64,000 nucleotides of DNA from Empedobacter falsenii (lineage in GTDB: Bacteria > Bacteroidota > Bacteroidia > Flavobacteriales > Weeksellaceae). The translations under genes were made by a program, and so were the position numbers. Below the pieces are notes generated by a model. The model made no database searches and was not told where the DNA came from. It saw nothing but the letters and a program-made list of their open reading frames with translations. Shown one piece after another: positions 17,571 through 25,672 of this stretch (positions within the stretch are counted from its first letter, which is position 1; every line of letters begins with the position of its first letter). The stretch lies in the NCBI RefSeq assembly GCF_013488205.1, contig NZ_CP040908.1, forward strand, positions 124,001-188,000, given 5' to 3'.

Positions 17571-19421
17571 TTAATTTTTAATAGATTCTATGGCTAAGTT
17601 GTTAATAATAAATTCTTGTCTAGTTGGTGTATTTTTTCCCATGTAAAATTCTAAAAGACTTTCGATAGTTTGATCTTTTCCAATCATTACAGGCTCTAAA
17701 CGAATATCTTTTCCGATAAAATGCTTGAACTCGTCTGGCGAAATTTCACCTAATCCTTTGAATCGTGTAATTTCAGGATTTTTAACTTCTTCCAACGCTT
17801 TTATACGTTCAGGCTCAGAATAACAATAACGTGTTTCCTTTTTATTTCTCACACGAAAAAGTGGCGTTTGCAAAATATACAAATGACCTTCTTTGATTAA
17901 TTCTGGGAAAAATTGTAAGAAAAATGTAATAATCAACAAACGAATATGCATTCCATCGACGTCAGCATCAGTTGCAATTACAACATTATTGTAACGTAAA
18001 TCTTCTAATCCTTCTTCGATATTTAGCGCCGCTTGCAAAAGATTGAATTCTTCGTTTTCGTAAACGATTTTCTTTGTCAAACCATATGAATTCAACGGCT
18101 TTCCTCTCAAACTAAACACCGCTTGCGTTTCTACACTTCTACTTTTGGTAATCGATCCACTTGCCGAATCTCCCTCGGTAATAAAAATAGTTGTATCTAA
18201 ACGTAATTCCGCTTTTGGATCGTTATAATGTTGACGACAATCGCGCAATTTCTTGTTATGTAAACTAACTTTTTTCGCTCGATCACGCGCTAATTTTCGA
18301 ATTCCAGAAAGTTCTTTTCGTTCCGTTTCCGATTGTTTAATTTTACGTTCTAATGCTTGCGCAACTTCTGTATTTTTGTGTAAAAAGTTGTCAAGATTTG
18401 TTTTGATAAAATCATTAACAAACGTACGAACCGTTGTCATTCCTGGTCCAATCTCATTCGACCCAAGTTTAGTTTTGGTTTGTGATTCAAAAACGGGTTC
18501 AATTACTTTGATCGAGATTGCTCCAATAATTGATTTCCTAATATCCGCAGGATCGTAATTTTTGTTATAAAATTCGCGAACCGTTTTCACAACCGCTTCT
18601 TTGAAAGCTGTTAAATGCGTTCCTCCTTGCGTTGTATTTTGTCCATTCACAAAAGAATAATACGTTTCCGAATATGATTTCGAGCTATGCGTCATCGCAA
18701 TTTCGATATCTTCTCCTTTCAAATGGATGATATCATAAATTGTTTCTTCCTCGATATTATCTTTCAATAAATCTTTCAAACCATCTTTAGAAAAGAATTC
18801 TTCTCCATTAAAAATAATTTTCAATCCTGGATTTAAGTAAACATAGTTTTTCAACATTTTATCTACATATTCTTTTCTGAATTTGAAATTCAAGAAAATC
18901 GTTTTGTCTGGGATAAATGTAATTTTAGTTCCTTTTCGCAAAGATGTTTCTTTTTCATCTTCTTGATTGGCTAAAATTCCTTGTTCAAACTCTGCAATAC
19001 GTGTTTTTCCATCTCGAATAGATTGCACTCGAAATGATGTTGACAACGCATTTACTGCCTTTGTACCAACCCCATTCAACCCAACCGATTTTTTGAAGGC
19101 TTGTGAATCATATTTTCCTCCTGTATTCATCTTAGAAACGGCGTCAACCATCTTTCCAAGCGGAATTCCACGACCATAATCACGAACCGTTACCTCATCT
19201 TCGCGCAGATTAATTTCGATTGTTTTCCCTGCACCCATCACAAATTCATCGATACAGTTATCCACAATCTCCTTCAACAAAATATAAATCCCATCATCTT
19301 GAGACGAACCATCTCCCAGCTTCCCAATATACATCCCAGGTCGCATACGAATATGTTCGCGCCAATCAAGGGTTTTGATATTGTCTTCCGTATAATTTAC
19401 TTGTTGATCTAATTCTGACAT
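17571..19421 (-). CDS. parE: DNA topoisomerase IV subunit B (GyrB/ParE family)
   Basis: ParE is the ATPase subunit that drives strand passage with ParC. The 616-residue protein shows the GHKL ATP site: [13 protein letters not shown] near residue 21, [10 protein letters not shown] near 50 with the catalytic Glu and Mg-binding Asn, [11 protein letters not shown] near 75 and [14 protein letters not shown] near 113. The TOPRIM domain contains [11 protein letters not shown] near 414 and [12 protein letters not shown] near 490. A minus-strand TATTTTTG box lies 30 bases upstream of the ATG. It leads the cluster with the unknown membrane protein, parC and rhomboid downstream. Confidence 0.94.
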   Translation of the reverse strand: MSELDQQVNYTEDNIKTLDWREHIRMRPGMYIGKLGDGSSQDDGIYILLKEIVDNCIDEFVMGAGKTIEINLREDEVTVRDYGRGIPLGKMVDAVSKMNTGGKYDSQAFKKSVGLNGVGTKAVNALSTSFRVQSIRDGKTRIAEFEQGILANQEDEKETSLRKGTKITFIPDKTIFLNFKFRKEYVDKMLKNYVYLNPGLKIIFNGEEFFSKDGLKDLLKDNIEEETIYDIIHLKGEDIEIAMTHSSKSYSETYYSFVNGQNTTQGGTHLTAFKEAVVKTVREFYNKNYDPADIRKSIIGAISIKVIEPVFESQTKTKLGSNEIGPGMTTVRTFVNDFIKTNLDNFLHKNTEVAQALERKIKQSETERKELSGIRKLARDRAKKVSLHNKKLRDCRQHYNDPKAELRLDTTIFITEGDSASGSITKSRSVETQAVFSLRGKPLNSYGLTKKIVYENEEFNLLQAALNIEEGLEDLRYNNVVIATDADVDGMHIRLLIITFFLQFFPELIKEGHLYILQTPLFRVRNKKETRYCYSEPERIKALEEVKNPEITRFKGLGEISPDEFKHFIGKDIRLEPVMIGKDQTIESLLEFYMGKNTPTRQEFIINNLAIESIKN

Positions 19422-19450
19422 TTGAGTTGTTGAGTGTTAAACGAGTTTTA

Positions 19451-19458
19451 CAAAAATA
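19451..19458 (-). promoter_or_regulatory. Promoter -7 box of parE
   Basis: TATTTTTG on the minus strand matches TAnnTTTG, 30 bases before the parE start codon. No TTTGG is found at the expected distance upstream. Confidence 0.45.
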
Positions 19459-19528
19459 AGAAAAAATTTCCTAAAAATATTAAGGTTTATTGTTTTGATT
19501 TTGAGCAAAAACGACCTAATTTACCAAT

Positions 19529-20668
19529 ATGATAAAATCTAAACTACCCAATGTTTCGACAACCATTTTTTCGGTGATGAGTCAATTGGCAAATGAACAT
19601 CAAGCGATTAATTTGGCACAAGGCTTTCCTGACTTTAATGCAGATTCTGAATTAATTAGTCGTTTAAATTATTATTCAACACAAAATTACAATCAGTACG
19701 CGCCAATGACTGGCGTCGAAAAATTGCGTGTATTACTTTCAGAAAAATATTCTAATCTTTATCAATCTGATTACGATTTTCAGAATGAAATTAACATTAC
19801 AAGCGGCGCAAGTCAAGCTATTTTTAATGTTATTTCTACATTAATTCATCCAAATGATGAAGTAATTATTTTTGAACCTGCTTACGATTTATATCAACCA
19901 GCGGTTGAATTATTTGGAGGAAAAATTGTTCCAATTCTGCTAAAATATCCTGAATATTCAATCGATTTTGAAGAATTGAAGCAAAAAATCAATGATAAAA
20001 CGAAATTAATTATCGTTAATAATCCGAACAATCCAACAGGAAAAATTTTATCCGAAAATGATTTGAAACAATTTGAACAAATCCTAAAAGATTCGAATTG
20101 TTATTTACTTGCAGATGAAGTTTATGAGCATATTACATTTGATGGAAAATCGCATCAAAGTTTCGCAAAATTGAAATCGGTAAAAGACAAAGTGTTTATT
20201 ATTGGTTCTTTCGGAAAATTATTTCACATTACAGGCTGGAAAATCGGTTACATTTTAGCCGAAAAAGAATTGATGAAAGAGTTTAGAAAATGTCATCAAT
20301 TTAATACGTTTTCTACTCATACGCCATCACAATATGCAATTGCAGATTATTTAGAAAATCCAGATCATTACTTGCATTTAAATGATTTTTTTCAACAAAA
20401 AAGAGATTTATTTGTTAAAGGTTTAGCTTTAACAAATTTTGAAGTTTTACCTTGCGAAGGGACTTATTTTGTAAGTGCAAATTATGCTAAAATAAGTGAT
20501 TTATCTGATGAAGAATTTGTAAAACAGTTAACCATCAAAAATAAAGTTGCAACTATTCCAATTTCGGCATTTTACCATCATAAAACAGATAACAAAGTCA
20601 TCCGATTTTGTTTCGCTAAAAAGGATGAAACACTTTTAATGGCTTTAGAAAATTTGAAAAGTTTGTAG
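19529..20668 (+). CDS. PLP-dependent aminotransferase, methionine aminotransferase-like (YbdL type)
   Basis: The 379-residue protein is a fold-type I class I/II aminotransferase. Signatures include INLAQGFPDF near residue 28, YAPMTGVEKLR near 57, NNPNNPTGK near 168, ADEVYEH near 200 and the PLP lysine in GSFGKLFHITGWKIGY near 231. The N-terminal TTIFSVMSQLANEHQAINLAQGFPDF pattern is that of the kynurenine/methionine aminotransferase group to which E. coli YbdL belongs. In a bacterium this most likely closes the methionine salvage cycle or deaminates aromatic amino acids; specificity cannot be fixed. It is a single-gene unit ended by a terminator shared with the converging gene. Confidence 0.87.
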   Translation: MIKSKLPNVSTTIFSVMSQLANEHQAINLAQGFPDFNADSELISRLNYYSTQNYNQYAPMTGVEKLRVLLSEKYSNLYQSDYDFQNEINITSGASQAIFNVISTLIHPNDEVIIFEPAYDLYQPAVELFGGKIVPILLKYPEYSIDFEELKQKINDKTKLIIVNNPNNPTGKILSENDLKQFEQILKDSNCYLLADEVYEHITFDGKSHQSFAKLKSVKDKVFIIGSFGKLFHITGWKIGYILAEKELMKEFRKCHQFNTFSTHTPSQYAIADYLENPDHYLHLNDFFQQKRDLFVKGLALTNFEVLPCEGTYFVSANYAKISDLSDEEFVKQLTIKNKVATIPISAFYHHKTDNKVIRFCFAKKDETLLMALENLKSL

Positions 20669-20674
20669 AAAAAT

Positions 20675-20704
20675 AAACGAGCTCTATTTCTAAAGCTCGT
20701 TTTT
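20675..20704. terminator. Terminator between aminotransferase and T9SS cargo genes
   Basis: AAACGAGCT / AGCTCGTTT arms with a 10-base loop end in T residues on the plus strand. An A-rich left flank allows some function in the other direction. Confidence 0.75.
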
Positions 20705-20713
20705 ACAATTTTA

Positions 20714-21508
20714 TTATTTTACAATTTTTCTTGAAATAACATTATCTCCAGAATAGAAATTAACGATATAAATTCCTTTTGGTAAAGCGGAAATATTTGC
20801 CTCTGACTCATCAACCTCTCTAACAAGATTACCTGACATATCAAATATTTTAATTTTTTTGACATCGTTTATTCCTGAAACTTTAACCAATCCATTATCT
20901 TGATAAACAGAAATAGTTGATTTATTAAGATCAGAAGTTGATAATTTTTCTTGCGTGACTTTTACATCATCTAAACCAATGTATAAAATATCTGTACATT
21001 TATAATGTCTGAATACCAATTGAACATCTTGTCCAGCATATTTTGAAATATCCACATTAACTGTCTTAGCAACATCAAAATATCCAGCATCTAATGTTTC
21101 TTCAAAAGCTGCTGTTTCTGTACCAGTAAAAGTTGAATTTGCAGGAATTACATAAACCGCGTAATGTTCTTCAAAAAAACCTTCTTCATTATCTGCAGCA
21201 GAAACCTTAAAAGTCAATTCTGTTTTGTTTCCTTCAGGAATTTTAAAAACTGGACTTGTTAATGTATTATCAGGTGTTAAAGCCTCAAAAAACCATGACC
21301 AAGACCAAGCAAAAGAACCACTAAAAGAAGGAGTTTCAGCTTCTGCAGCATCTACAAACTCCCAAGTATCTTCGTCTCCATCTAATTCTCCAATCGTCCA
21401 CAATGCTTGTCTTTCTGGGGTATCAAAGTTTTCTTCAAAAACGACTGTTTGTGCAAAAAGTTGAGGAGTCAAAAATAGACATCCTATAAAGAATAAATTT
21501 TTAATCAT
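20714..21508 (-). CDS. Secreted protein with T9SS type A sorting domain
   Basis: The 264-residue precursor has a signal peptide (MIKNLFFIGCLFLTPQLFAQ). A beta-sandwich region of about 160 residues begins FEENFDTPERQALWTI and contains GSFAWSW and LVFRHYKC; this resembles the choice-of-anchor J / cleaved-adhesin type of domain. The last 65 residues (SVYQDNGLVKVSG ... KIKIFDMSGNLVREV ... LPKGIYIVNFYSGDNVISRKIVK) are a classical type A C-terminal signal for type IX secretion. The protein should therefore be exported across the outer membrane and anchored or released at the surface. Ligand or enzymatic activity cannot be inferred. Confidence 0.85.
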   Translation of the reverse strand: MIKNLFFIGCLFLTPQLFAQTVVFEENFDTPERQALWTIGELDGDEDTWEFVDAAEAETPSFSGSFAWSWSWFFEALTPDNTLTSPVFKIPEGNKTELTFKVSAADNEEGFFEEHYAVYVIPANSTFTGTETAAFEETLDAGYFDVAKTVNVDISKYAGQDVQLVFRHYKCTDILYIGLDDVKVTQEKLSTSDLNKSTISVYQDNGLVKVSGINDVKKIKIFDMSGNLVREVDESEANISALPKGIYIVNFYSGDNVISRKIVK

Positions 21509-21540
21509 ATGTGTTAATTTTTATAAAAAATAAATCTATA

Positions 21541-21578
21541 AAAAAAGGTTGATAAAACTAATTTATCAACCTTTTTTT
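21541..21578 (-). terminator. Terminator-like hairpin 32 bases before the T9SS cargo gene
   Basis: A perfect 16-bp stem (AAAAAAGGTTGATAAA with its complement, loop ACTAA) is followed on the minus strand by a T run. Its position just upstream of the start codon at 21508 is unusual. A near-consensus TAGATTTA box (21538-21531) lies between hairpin and ATG, so it may simply end upstream transcription. Confidence 0.7.
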
Positions 21579-21678
21579 ATCAATACTTTGAATTTAATTC
21601 ATTTTACAACTCATTTTATTATATATTCTTTAAATATTTATGTCACAATTATAAATAGGCTATTCATTTTAATGAAAC

Positions 21679-21708
21679 AAAAAGCTCAATCTTTCGATTG
21701 AGCTTTTT
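21679..21708 (-). terminator. Terminator after ychF
   Basis: A 13-bp stem (AAAAAGCTCAATC with its complement, loop TTTC) sits 21 bases past the ychF stop codon on the minus strand. Confidence 0.88.
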
Positions 21709-21728
21709 ATATAGATATAATTTAAATC

Positions 21729-22820
21729 TTAAACATTAAACAAGAAATGCATAATGTCACCATCTTGTACGATGTATGCTTTTCCTTCTACGTTCAATTT
21801 TCCTGCTTCACGACATTTAGATTCAGATCCGTAAGTAATAAAATCTTCAAATTTAATAACCTCTGCACGAATAAATCCTTTCTCGAAATCAGTGTGAATA
21901 ACTCCTGCCGCTTGTGGTCCTGTAGAACCTTTTCTGATTGTCCAAGCACGAACTTCTTTTACACCTGCTGTGAAATATGTTTCTAAATCTAACAATGTGT
22001 AAGCAGAACGAATCAAACGATTAACACCTGGCTCTTCTAATCCTAATTCTTCTAAGAAAATTTGACGCTCATCAAACGTTTCTAATTCATTGATGTCAGC
22101 TTCAATTTGTGCCGCTAAAATCAACACTTCTGCGTGTTCATCTTTTACAGCTTCTTTTACTTTTTCTACCCACTCGTTTCCGTCTTTTGCAGCAGATTCA
22201 TCTACATTACATAAGTACAAAACTGGTTTAGAAGTAATTAATTGTAACGAATCCACAATTTCTTGCTCTTTTTCGTCCAAATCCATTTCACGAACATTTT
22301 TCAACTCTTCTAAATGAGCGATTACAGCTGTTAAAACTTCTACAACTTTTTGTTCGTCTTTATTTCCCGCTTTTGCTGCTTTTTTAGATTTATCGATACG
22401 TTTTGTAACGGTATCCAAATCTTTCAATTGCAACTCAATATCAATTGTTTCTTTATCACGTAATGGATTAATAGAACCATCAACGTGTGTAATATTTTCG
22501 TTTTCGAAACAACGTAAAACGTGAATAATTGCATTACACTCGCGGATATTTCCTAAAAATTGATTTCCTAAACCTTCTCCCTTACTTGCTCCTTTTACCA
22601 AACCAGCAATATCTACAATTTCTACAACCGCAGGCACAACGCGCTCTGGATTTACAATTGCTTCTAACTGATTTAGACGAGTATCTGGTACAGAAACTGT
22701 TCCTACATTTGGTTCAATTGTACAGAAAGGATAATTCGCCGATTGCGCTTTTGCATTCGACAAACAGTTAAATAAAGTAGATTTACCAACATTAGGCAAT
22801 CCAACAATTCCACATTTCAT
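21729..22820 (-). CDS. ychF: Redox-regulated ATPase YchF (Obg-family P-loop protein)
   Basis: YchF is a ribosome-associated P-loop NTPase that prefers ATP over GTP. The 363-residue length is exactly typical. The G1 motif is GLPNVGKST (residues 6-14), followed by NYPFCTIEPNVG in switch I and DIAGLVKGASKGEGLGNQFL for G3 and switch II near 70. Non-canonical NVDE (in LYLCNVDES near 207) replaces NKxD, the basis of its ATP preference. A coiled-coil region and the C-terminal TGS domain (FTAGVKEVRAWTIRKG onward) follow. A TATCTTTG box lies 58 bases upstream and a terminator follows. Confidence 0.95.
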   Translation of the reverse strand: MKCGIVGLPNVGKSTLFNCLSNAKAQSANYPFCTIEPNVGTVSVPDTRLNQLEAIVNPERVVPAVVEIVDIAGLVKGASKGEGLGNQFLGNIRECNAIIHVLRCFENENITHVDGSINPLRDKETIDIELQLKDLDTVTKRIDKSKKAAKAGNKDEQKVVEVLTAVIAHLEELKNVREMDLDEKEQEIVDSLQLITSKPVLYLCNVDESAAKDGNEWVEKVKEAVKDEHAEVLILAAQIEADINELETFDERQIFLEELGLEEPGVNRLIRSAYTLLDLETYFTAGVKEVRAWTIRKGSTGPQAAGVIHTDFEKGFIRAEVIKFEDFITYGSESKCREAGKLNVEGKAYIVQDGDIMHFLFNV

Positions 22821-22878
22821 ATATGTTGTCTCTTTTTTTAATGATTGAATATTAGAAAGATGTTCTAATAATTTTGTG

Positions 22879-22886
22879 CAAAGATA
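22879..22886 (-). promoter_or_regulatory. Promoter -7 box of ychF
   Basis: TATCTTTG on the minus strand matches TAnnTTTG, 58 bases before the ychF ATG and just after the stop codon of the upstream lipoprotein gene. Confidence 0.5.
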
Positions 22887-22902
22887 ATGATTTCCATTAA
22901 AT

Positions 22903-23304
22903 TTATTTAACCGAAGAAACTCTGTTCAATTTTATGTTTAATACATTTCCAGAATATGATTTCATTTCACCATAAAAACAATCGCAAGTCGCATTATAAG
23001 CCAAATCATAATAATTAGAAGTTTTATCAAGATTTATCTTTCTGAATTTGAGTTGAGGAAATTTAAACACAATAGAATCTGTCACATCTTTTTCATAACC
23101 ATCCTGAAAATCAAATTCTATTTTCAATTTTGATTTATTTCTCGAAACATCCATAATCGCATCACTTTTCGACAAAGGAACTTCTACCACTTTCGATTTA
23201 TAATCCAAAAAATCTTGTTTCCATTTTCCTTCAATTGTTTTTATGTTATTGGATGCGCAACTTGTGAGAAATAGCAAAAAGATAAATCCTAAAAAATGTT
23301 TCAT
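22903..23304 (-). CDS. Small lipoprotein of unknown function
   Basis: I do not recognise this 133-residue protein. It has a lipoprotein signal (MKHFLGFIFLLFLTSC, Cys16), then IKTIEGKWKQ, which resembles the first strand of small beta-barrel lipoproteins, and a tail containing paired cysteines (ATCDCFYGEMKSYSG) near residues 110-125 that could form a disulfide. It lies upstream of ychF on the same strand but with a separate ychF promoter between them, and it diverges from the thioredoxin-like gene across a 62-base AT-rich gap. Confidence 0.72.
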   Translation of the reverse strand: MKHFLGFIFLLFLTSCASNNIKTIEGKWKQDFLDYKSKVVEVPLSKSDAIMDVSRNKSKLKIEFDFQDGYEKDVTDSIVFKFPQLKFRKINLDKTSNYYDLAYNATCDCFYGEMKSYSGNVLNIKLNRVSSVK

Positions 23305-23366
23305 AAGTGTTAATTTTTTATTGAAAATACAATTATTTATTTACATTTACTTAAATACTTATTACA

Positions 23367-23879
23367 ATGAAATTAAAAGCCTTAATCGTAAGTTTTATGA
23401 TTGCTTTCGCAGGAATCGTAAACGCGCAAACAGCAACAGAAATATTAACTAAAGCTCAAAACCAAGCGAAAGTTGAAAATAAAAATGTCTTTTTAATTTT
23501 TCATGCTTCGTGGTGCGGATGGTGTAAAAAGATGGAAAAAAATATGGACGATCCAGCTGTGAAACCATATTTTGATGCGAATTATGTCAAAACATTTATT
23601 ACTGTACAAGAACGTGCAGAAAAGAAAAATTTAGAAACGCCAGGAGGAGATGCTATCAATGAGAAATTAGGTGGAAAAGATCAAGGTTTACCTTTTTGGG
23701 TAATTTTAAATTCGACTGGAAAAGTTCTAGAAGATTCTCGCGTAAATGGAGAAAATCTTGGAGGCCCAGCTTCTGAAGAAGAAGTAAATCATTTGATTAC
23801 AAAACTTGAAAAAACAACGAAAAACGATAAAGTTGATCCAGAAAAAATCAAAGAAGTTTTTATCTTGAAAAAGAAATAA
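23367..23879 (+). CDS. Periplasmic thioredoxin-like protein
   Basis: The 170-residue protein starts with a signal peptide (MKLKALIVSFMIAFAGIVNAQ) and has a thioredoxin fold with active site WCGWCKKM (C50 and C53) and cis-proline loop GLPFWVIL near residue 110. The CGWC dipeptide and a NVFLIFHASWC lead-in place it in the thioredoxin_7/DUF255-like group seen in periplasmic disulfide reductases or isomerases. A long insertion (about residues 73-105) lies between active site and cis-proline. The specific partner is unknown. It is monocistronic; a near-consensus TACATTTA lies upstream and a terminator follows. Confidence 0.85.
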   Translation: MKLKALIVSFMIAFAGIVNAQTATEILTKAQNQAKVENKNVFLIFHASWCGWCKKMEKNMDDPAVKPYFDANYVKTFITVQERAEKKNLETPGGDAINEKLGGKDQGLPFWVILNSTGKVLEDSRVNGENLGGPASEEEVNHLITKLEKTTKNDKVDPEKIKEVFILKKK

Positions 23880-23884
23880 TTCAT

Positions 23885-23913
23885 AAAAAATCCGCTCAAT
23901 GAGCGGATTTTTT
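23885..23913. terminator. Bidirectional terminator between thioredoxin-like gene and gldA
   Basis: AAAAAATCCGCTC / GAGCGGATTTTTT arms form a 13-bp stem around a 3-base AAT loop between converging genes. Confidence 0.87.
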
Positions 23914-24607
23914 ATTGCGTTAAAACATGAAAAGCTTCTTCCAAGTTTTTATATTGTCCTTTAAACTCTTCTATCGGTTGATCTGCCACAATTTTACCTT
24001 TATTCAACAAGATTACACGTGAACAAAGCGCTTCTACTTCTTGCATAATATGCGTTGAAAGTATCACCGTTTTTTCTTTTCCAATCTCTTTAATTACTTC
24101 TCTAATTTCGATAATCTGATTTGGATCTAAACCATTTGTAGGTTCATCTAAAATCAAAATTTCTGGACTCGAGATAATCGCTTGCGCCAATCCGACACGT
24201 TGTTTATATCCTTTTGATAATTGATGAATTTTCTTATGTTTTTCTGGTGATAAACCTACTTTTTCGATGACTTCATCAATTTTAGATTTAGGCACATTTC
24301 GAATATTTGTGACAAATTCCAAATACTCTTTTACATACATATCCATGTACAATGGATTATTTTCTTGCAAAAATCCAATCAACTTTTTCGATTCAATTGG
24401 TTGCGTCGAAACATTAAAATCATTCACAGAAATTTCACCAGAATCTGCATTAATTGCATTGGTAATACTTTTCATCAAAGTCGATTTCCCTGCTCCATTT
24501 GGTCCAAGTAAACCAACAACTTCGCCATTATTTATAGAAAACGAAACTTTGTCTAAAGCCACTTGTTCACCGTATTTTTTTACTAAATCTGTAATGATTA
24601 TTCCCAT
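23912..24607 (-). CDS. gldA: ABC transporter ATP-binding protein GldA (gliding motility type)
   Basis: The 231-residue ATPase (start chosen at 24607, since MGIIITDLVKKYG matches the family; a longer frame from 24637 adds ten residues) has Walker A GPNGAGKS near 35, Q-loop FLQENNPLYMDMYVKEYLEF near 80, signature LSKGYKQRVGLAQA near 133, Walker B ILILDEPTNGLDPNQ near 154 and switch STHIMQEVEAL near 187. This string is characteristic of GldA, which with GldF and GldG forms an ABC complex in gliding Flavobacteriia. The GldFG genes are not nearby. Non-gliding relatives also retain GldA homologues, so motility is not implied. Confidence 0.82.
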   Translation of the reverse strand: MGIIITDLVKKYGEQVALDKVSFSINNGEVVGLLGPNGAGKSTLMKSITNAINADSGEISVNDFNVSTQPIESKKLIGFLQENNPLYMDMYVKEYLEFVTNIRNVPKSKIDEVIEKVGLSPEKHKKIHQLSKGYKQRVGLAQAIISSPEILILDEPTNGLDPNQIIEIREVIKEIGKEKTVILSTHIMQEVEALCSRVILLNKGKIVADQPIEEFKGQYKNLEEAFHVLTQ

Positions 24608-24643
24608 TTGATGAAAAATTTTCGATAAAATTAGCAAAAAAGA

Positions 24644-24676
24644 TTTGGATAACTGAAAAATTATTTTTTAGATTTG
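24644..24676 (+). promoter_or_regulatory. Promoter of the Phe/Tyr biosynthesis operon leader
   Basis: TTTGG at 24644-24648, a 20-base spacer and TAGATTTG at 24669-24676 match the flavobacterial consensus and have the same spacing as the rpsT promoter. Initiation near 24682 would put the leader-peptide ATG about 16 bases into the transcript. Confidence 0.75.
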
Positions 24677-24697
24677 TAGAACAATTAGAAAAACGAA

Positions 24698-24784
24698 ATG
24701 GCAACATTCAATTATTTTAACGCATTCTTTTTTTACTTTTTTGGGTATTATCCAGGAGAGCAGGGACTGCGTTGTCAAAATTGA
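24698..24784 (+). CDS. Phe/Tyr-rich leader peptide of the pheA operon
   Basis: This 28-codon ORF (ATG 24698, TGA 24782) is too short to be called by length-based gene finding, but its composition is striking: 7 Phe and 4 Tyr among 28 residues. The core at 24725-24751 reads FFFYFFGYY, with Phe codons at 24725, 24728, 24731, 24737 and 24740 and Tyr codons at 24734, 24746 and 24749. It lies directly after a consensus promoter and before a terminator hairpin and the phenylalanine/tyrosine operon. This is how leader peptides that sense charged tRNA look: ribosomes stall on the aromatic codons when Phe or Tyr is short. The peptide itself probably has no function. Confidence 0.88.
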   Translation: MATFNYFNAFFFYFFGYYPGEQGLRCQN

Positions 24785-24840
24785 TTGTTAACATTCATAA
24801 TAAGATAATATAAAGTCCCGCAATTTGTGGGACTTTTTTT
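24760..24840 (+). promoter_or_regulatory. Transcription attenuator of the Phe/Tyr operon (antiterminator/terminator switch)
   Basis: The terminator is AAAGTCCC (24812-24819) pairing with GGGACTTT (24829-24836), followed by a T run to 24840. Upstream, GGGACT at 24763-24768 inside the leader ORF can pair with AGTCCC at 24814-24819, which would block the terminator. The same GGGACT lies within a small hairpin GCAG-GGA-CTGC (24760-24770). It starts 12 bases past the last Tyr codon: a ribosome stalled on the aromatic codons leaves it free, and one reaching the TGA at 24782 covers it. The three competing structures match classical ribosome-mediated attenuation. Confidence 0.82.
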
Positions 24841-24850
24841 GTGGAAAAAA

Positions 24851-25672
24851 ATGAAAGAAAGAGTTGCAATACAAGGTTACATTGGTTCATATCATCACGA
24901 AGCTGCCAATAATTATTTAGGAAATGACATCAAAATTGTAGAATGCGACACATTCAAAACTTTAGCAAAGTCACTTGCAAAGGGAAAAGTTGACAAAGCA
25001 ATCATGGCAATTGAAAACACAATTGCTGGAGCAATTTTACCAAACTATGCGTTGCTAACGAAATACAATTTGAAAGTTGTTGGAGAAATTTATTTATCAA
25101 TCCAACATCAATTGATGGTCAAAAAAGGACAAATTTTAGAGGACATAAAAGAAGTTCGTTCGCATCAAATGGCCTTATTGCAATGTGATAAGTTCCTTGA
25201 AAAACATCCGGCTTGGCGAGTGGTAAATGATATAGATACAGCATTAACCGCAAAAGATATTGTTGAACAAGAGTTGAATGGCGTCGCTGCAATTGCTTCG
25301 AGAAAAGCAGCAGAAGTTTATGGATTGGACATTTTAGCGTCAAGCATTCAAACATTTCAGGATAATTTTACTCGCTTTTTTGTATTGCAACGCGAACACA
25401 ATGATTACGAAGATTTCAACAAAGTTTCGATGCGATTTTCAGTTCCACATAAATCAGGCGCTTTGGTTGATGTATTGAATCAAATTGCGGAATGCAGAAT
25501 TAACATGGATAAAATTCAATCTGTTCCGATTATTGAAAAACCTTGGGAATACTCTTTTCACATAGATATTACCTTCGAGCAAAAAGAACAATATTATGAA
25601 TTGCTTGGGAAAATTGCACGAAAATTAACTGATTTAGAAATATTAGGCGAATATAAACCGGGAAAAAAATGA
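24851..25672 (+). CDS. pheA: Prephenate dehydratase
   Basis: The enzyme converts prephenate to phenylpyruvate, committing flux to phenylalanine. I chose the ATG at 24851 (273 residues) because MKERVAIQGYIGSYHHEAA is the family N-terminus; an upstream in-frame ATG-like start at 24827 lies inside the attenuator hairpin. The catalytic domain covers about residues 1-180 (GYIGSYHHEAA, AIENTIAGAI near 54, and DNFTRFFVLQRE near 175 holding the TRF catalytic motif) and a C-terminal ACT domain (about 190-273, starting MRFSVPHKSGALVDVLNQIAE) gives feedback inhibition. No chorismate mutase domain is fused here; that activity is carried by the DAHP synthase fusion later in the operon. It overlaps the next gene by ATGA. 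Confidence 0.95.
   Translation: MKERVAIQGYIGSYHHEAANNYLGNDIKIVECDTFKTLAKSLAKGKVDKAIMAIENTIAGAILPNYALLTKYNLKVVGEIYLSIQHQLMVKKGQILEDIKEVRSHQMALLQCDKFLEKHPAWRVVNDIDTALTAKDIVEQELNGVAAIASRKAAEVYGLDILASSIQTFQDNFTRFFVLQREHNDYEDFNKVSMRFSVPHKSGALVDVLNQIAECRINMDKIQSVPIIEKPWEYSFHIDITFEQKEQYYELLGKIARKLTDLEILGEYKPGKK

Noticed and set aside
24827-24850. Upstream start for prephenate dehydratase adding eight residues
   Set aside because: It would begin within the attenuator hairpin, and the family N-terminus fits the ATG at 24851.
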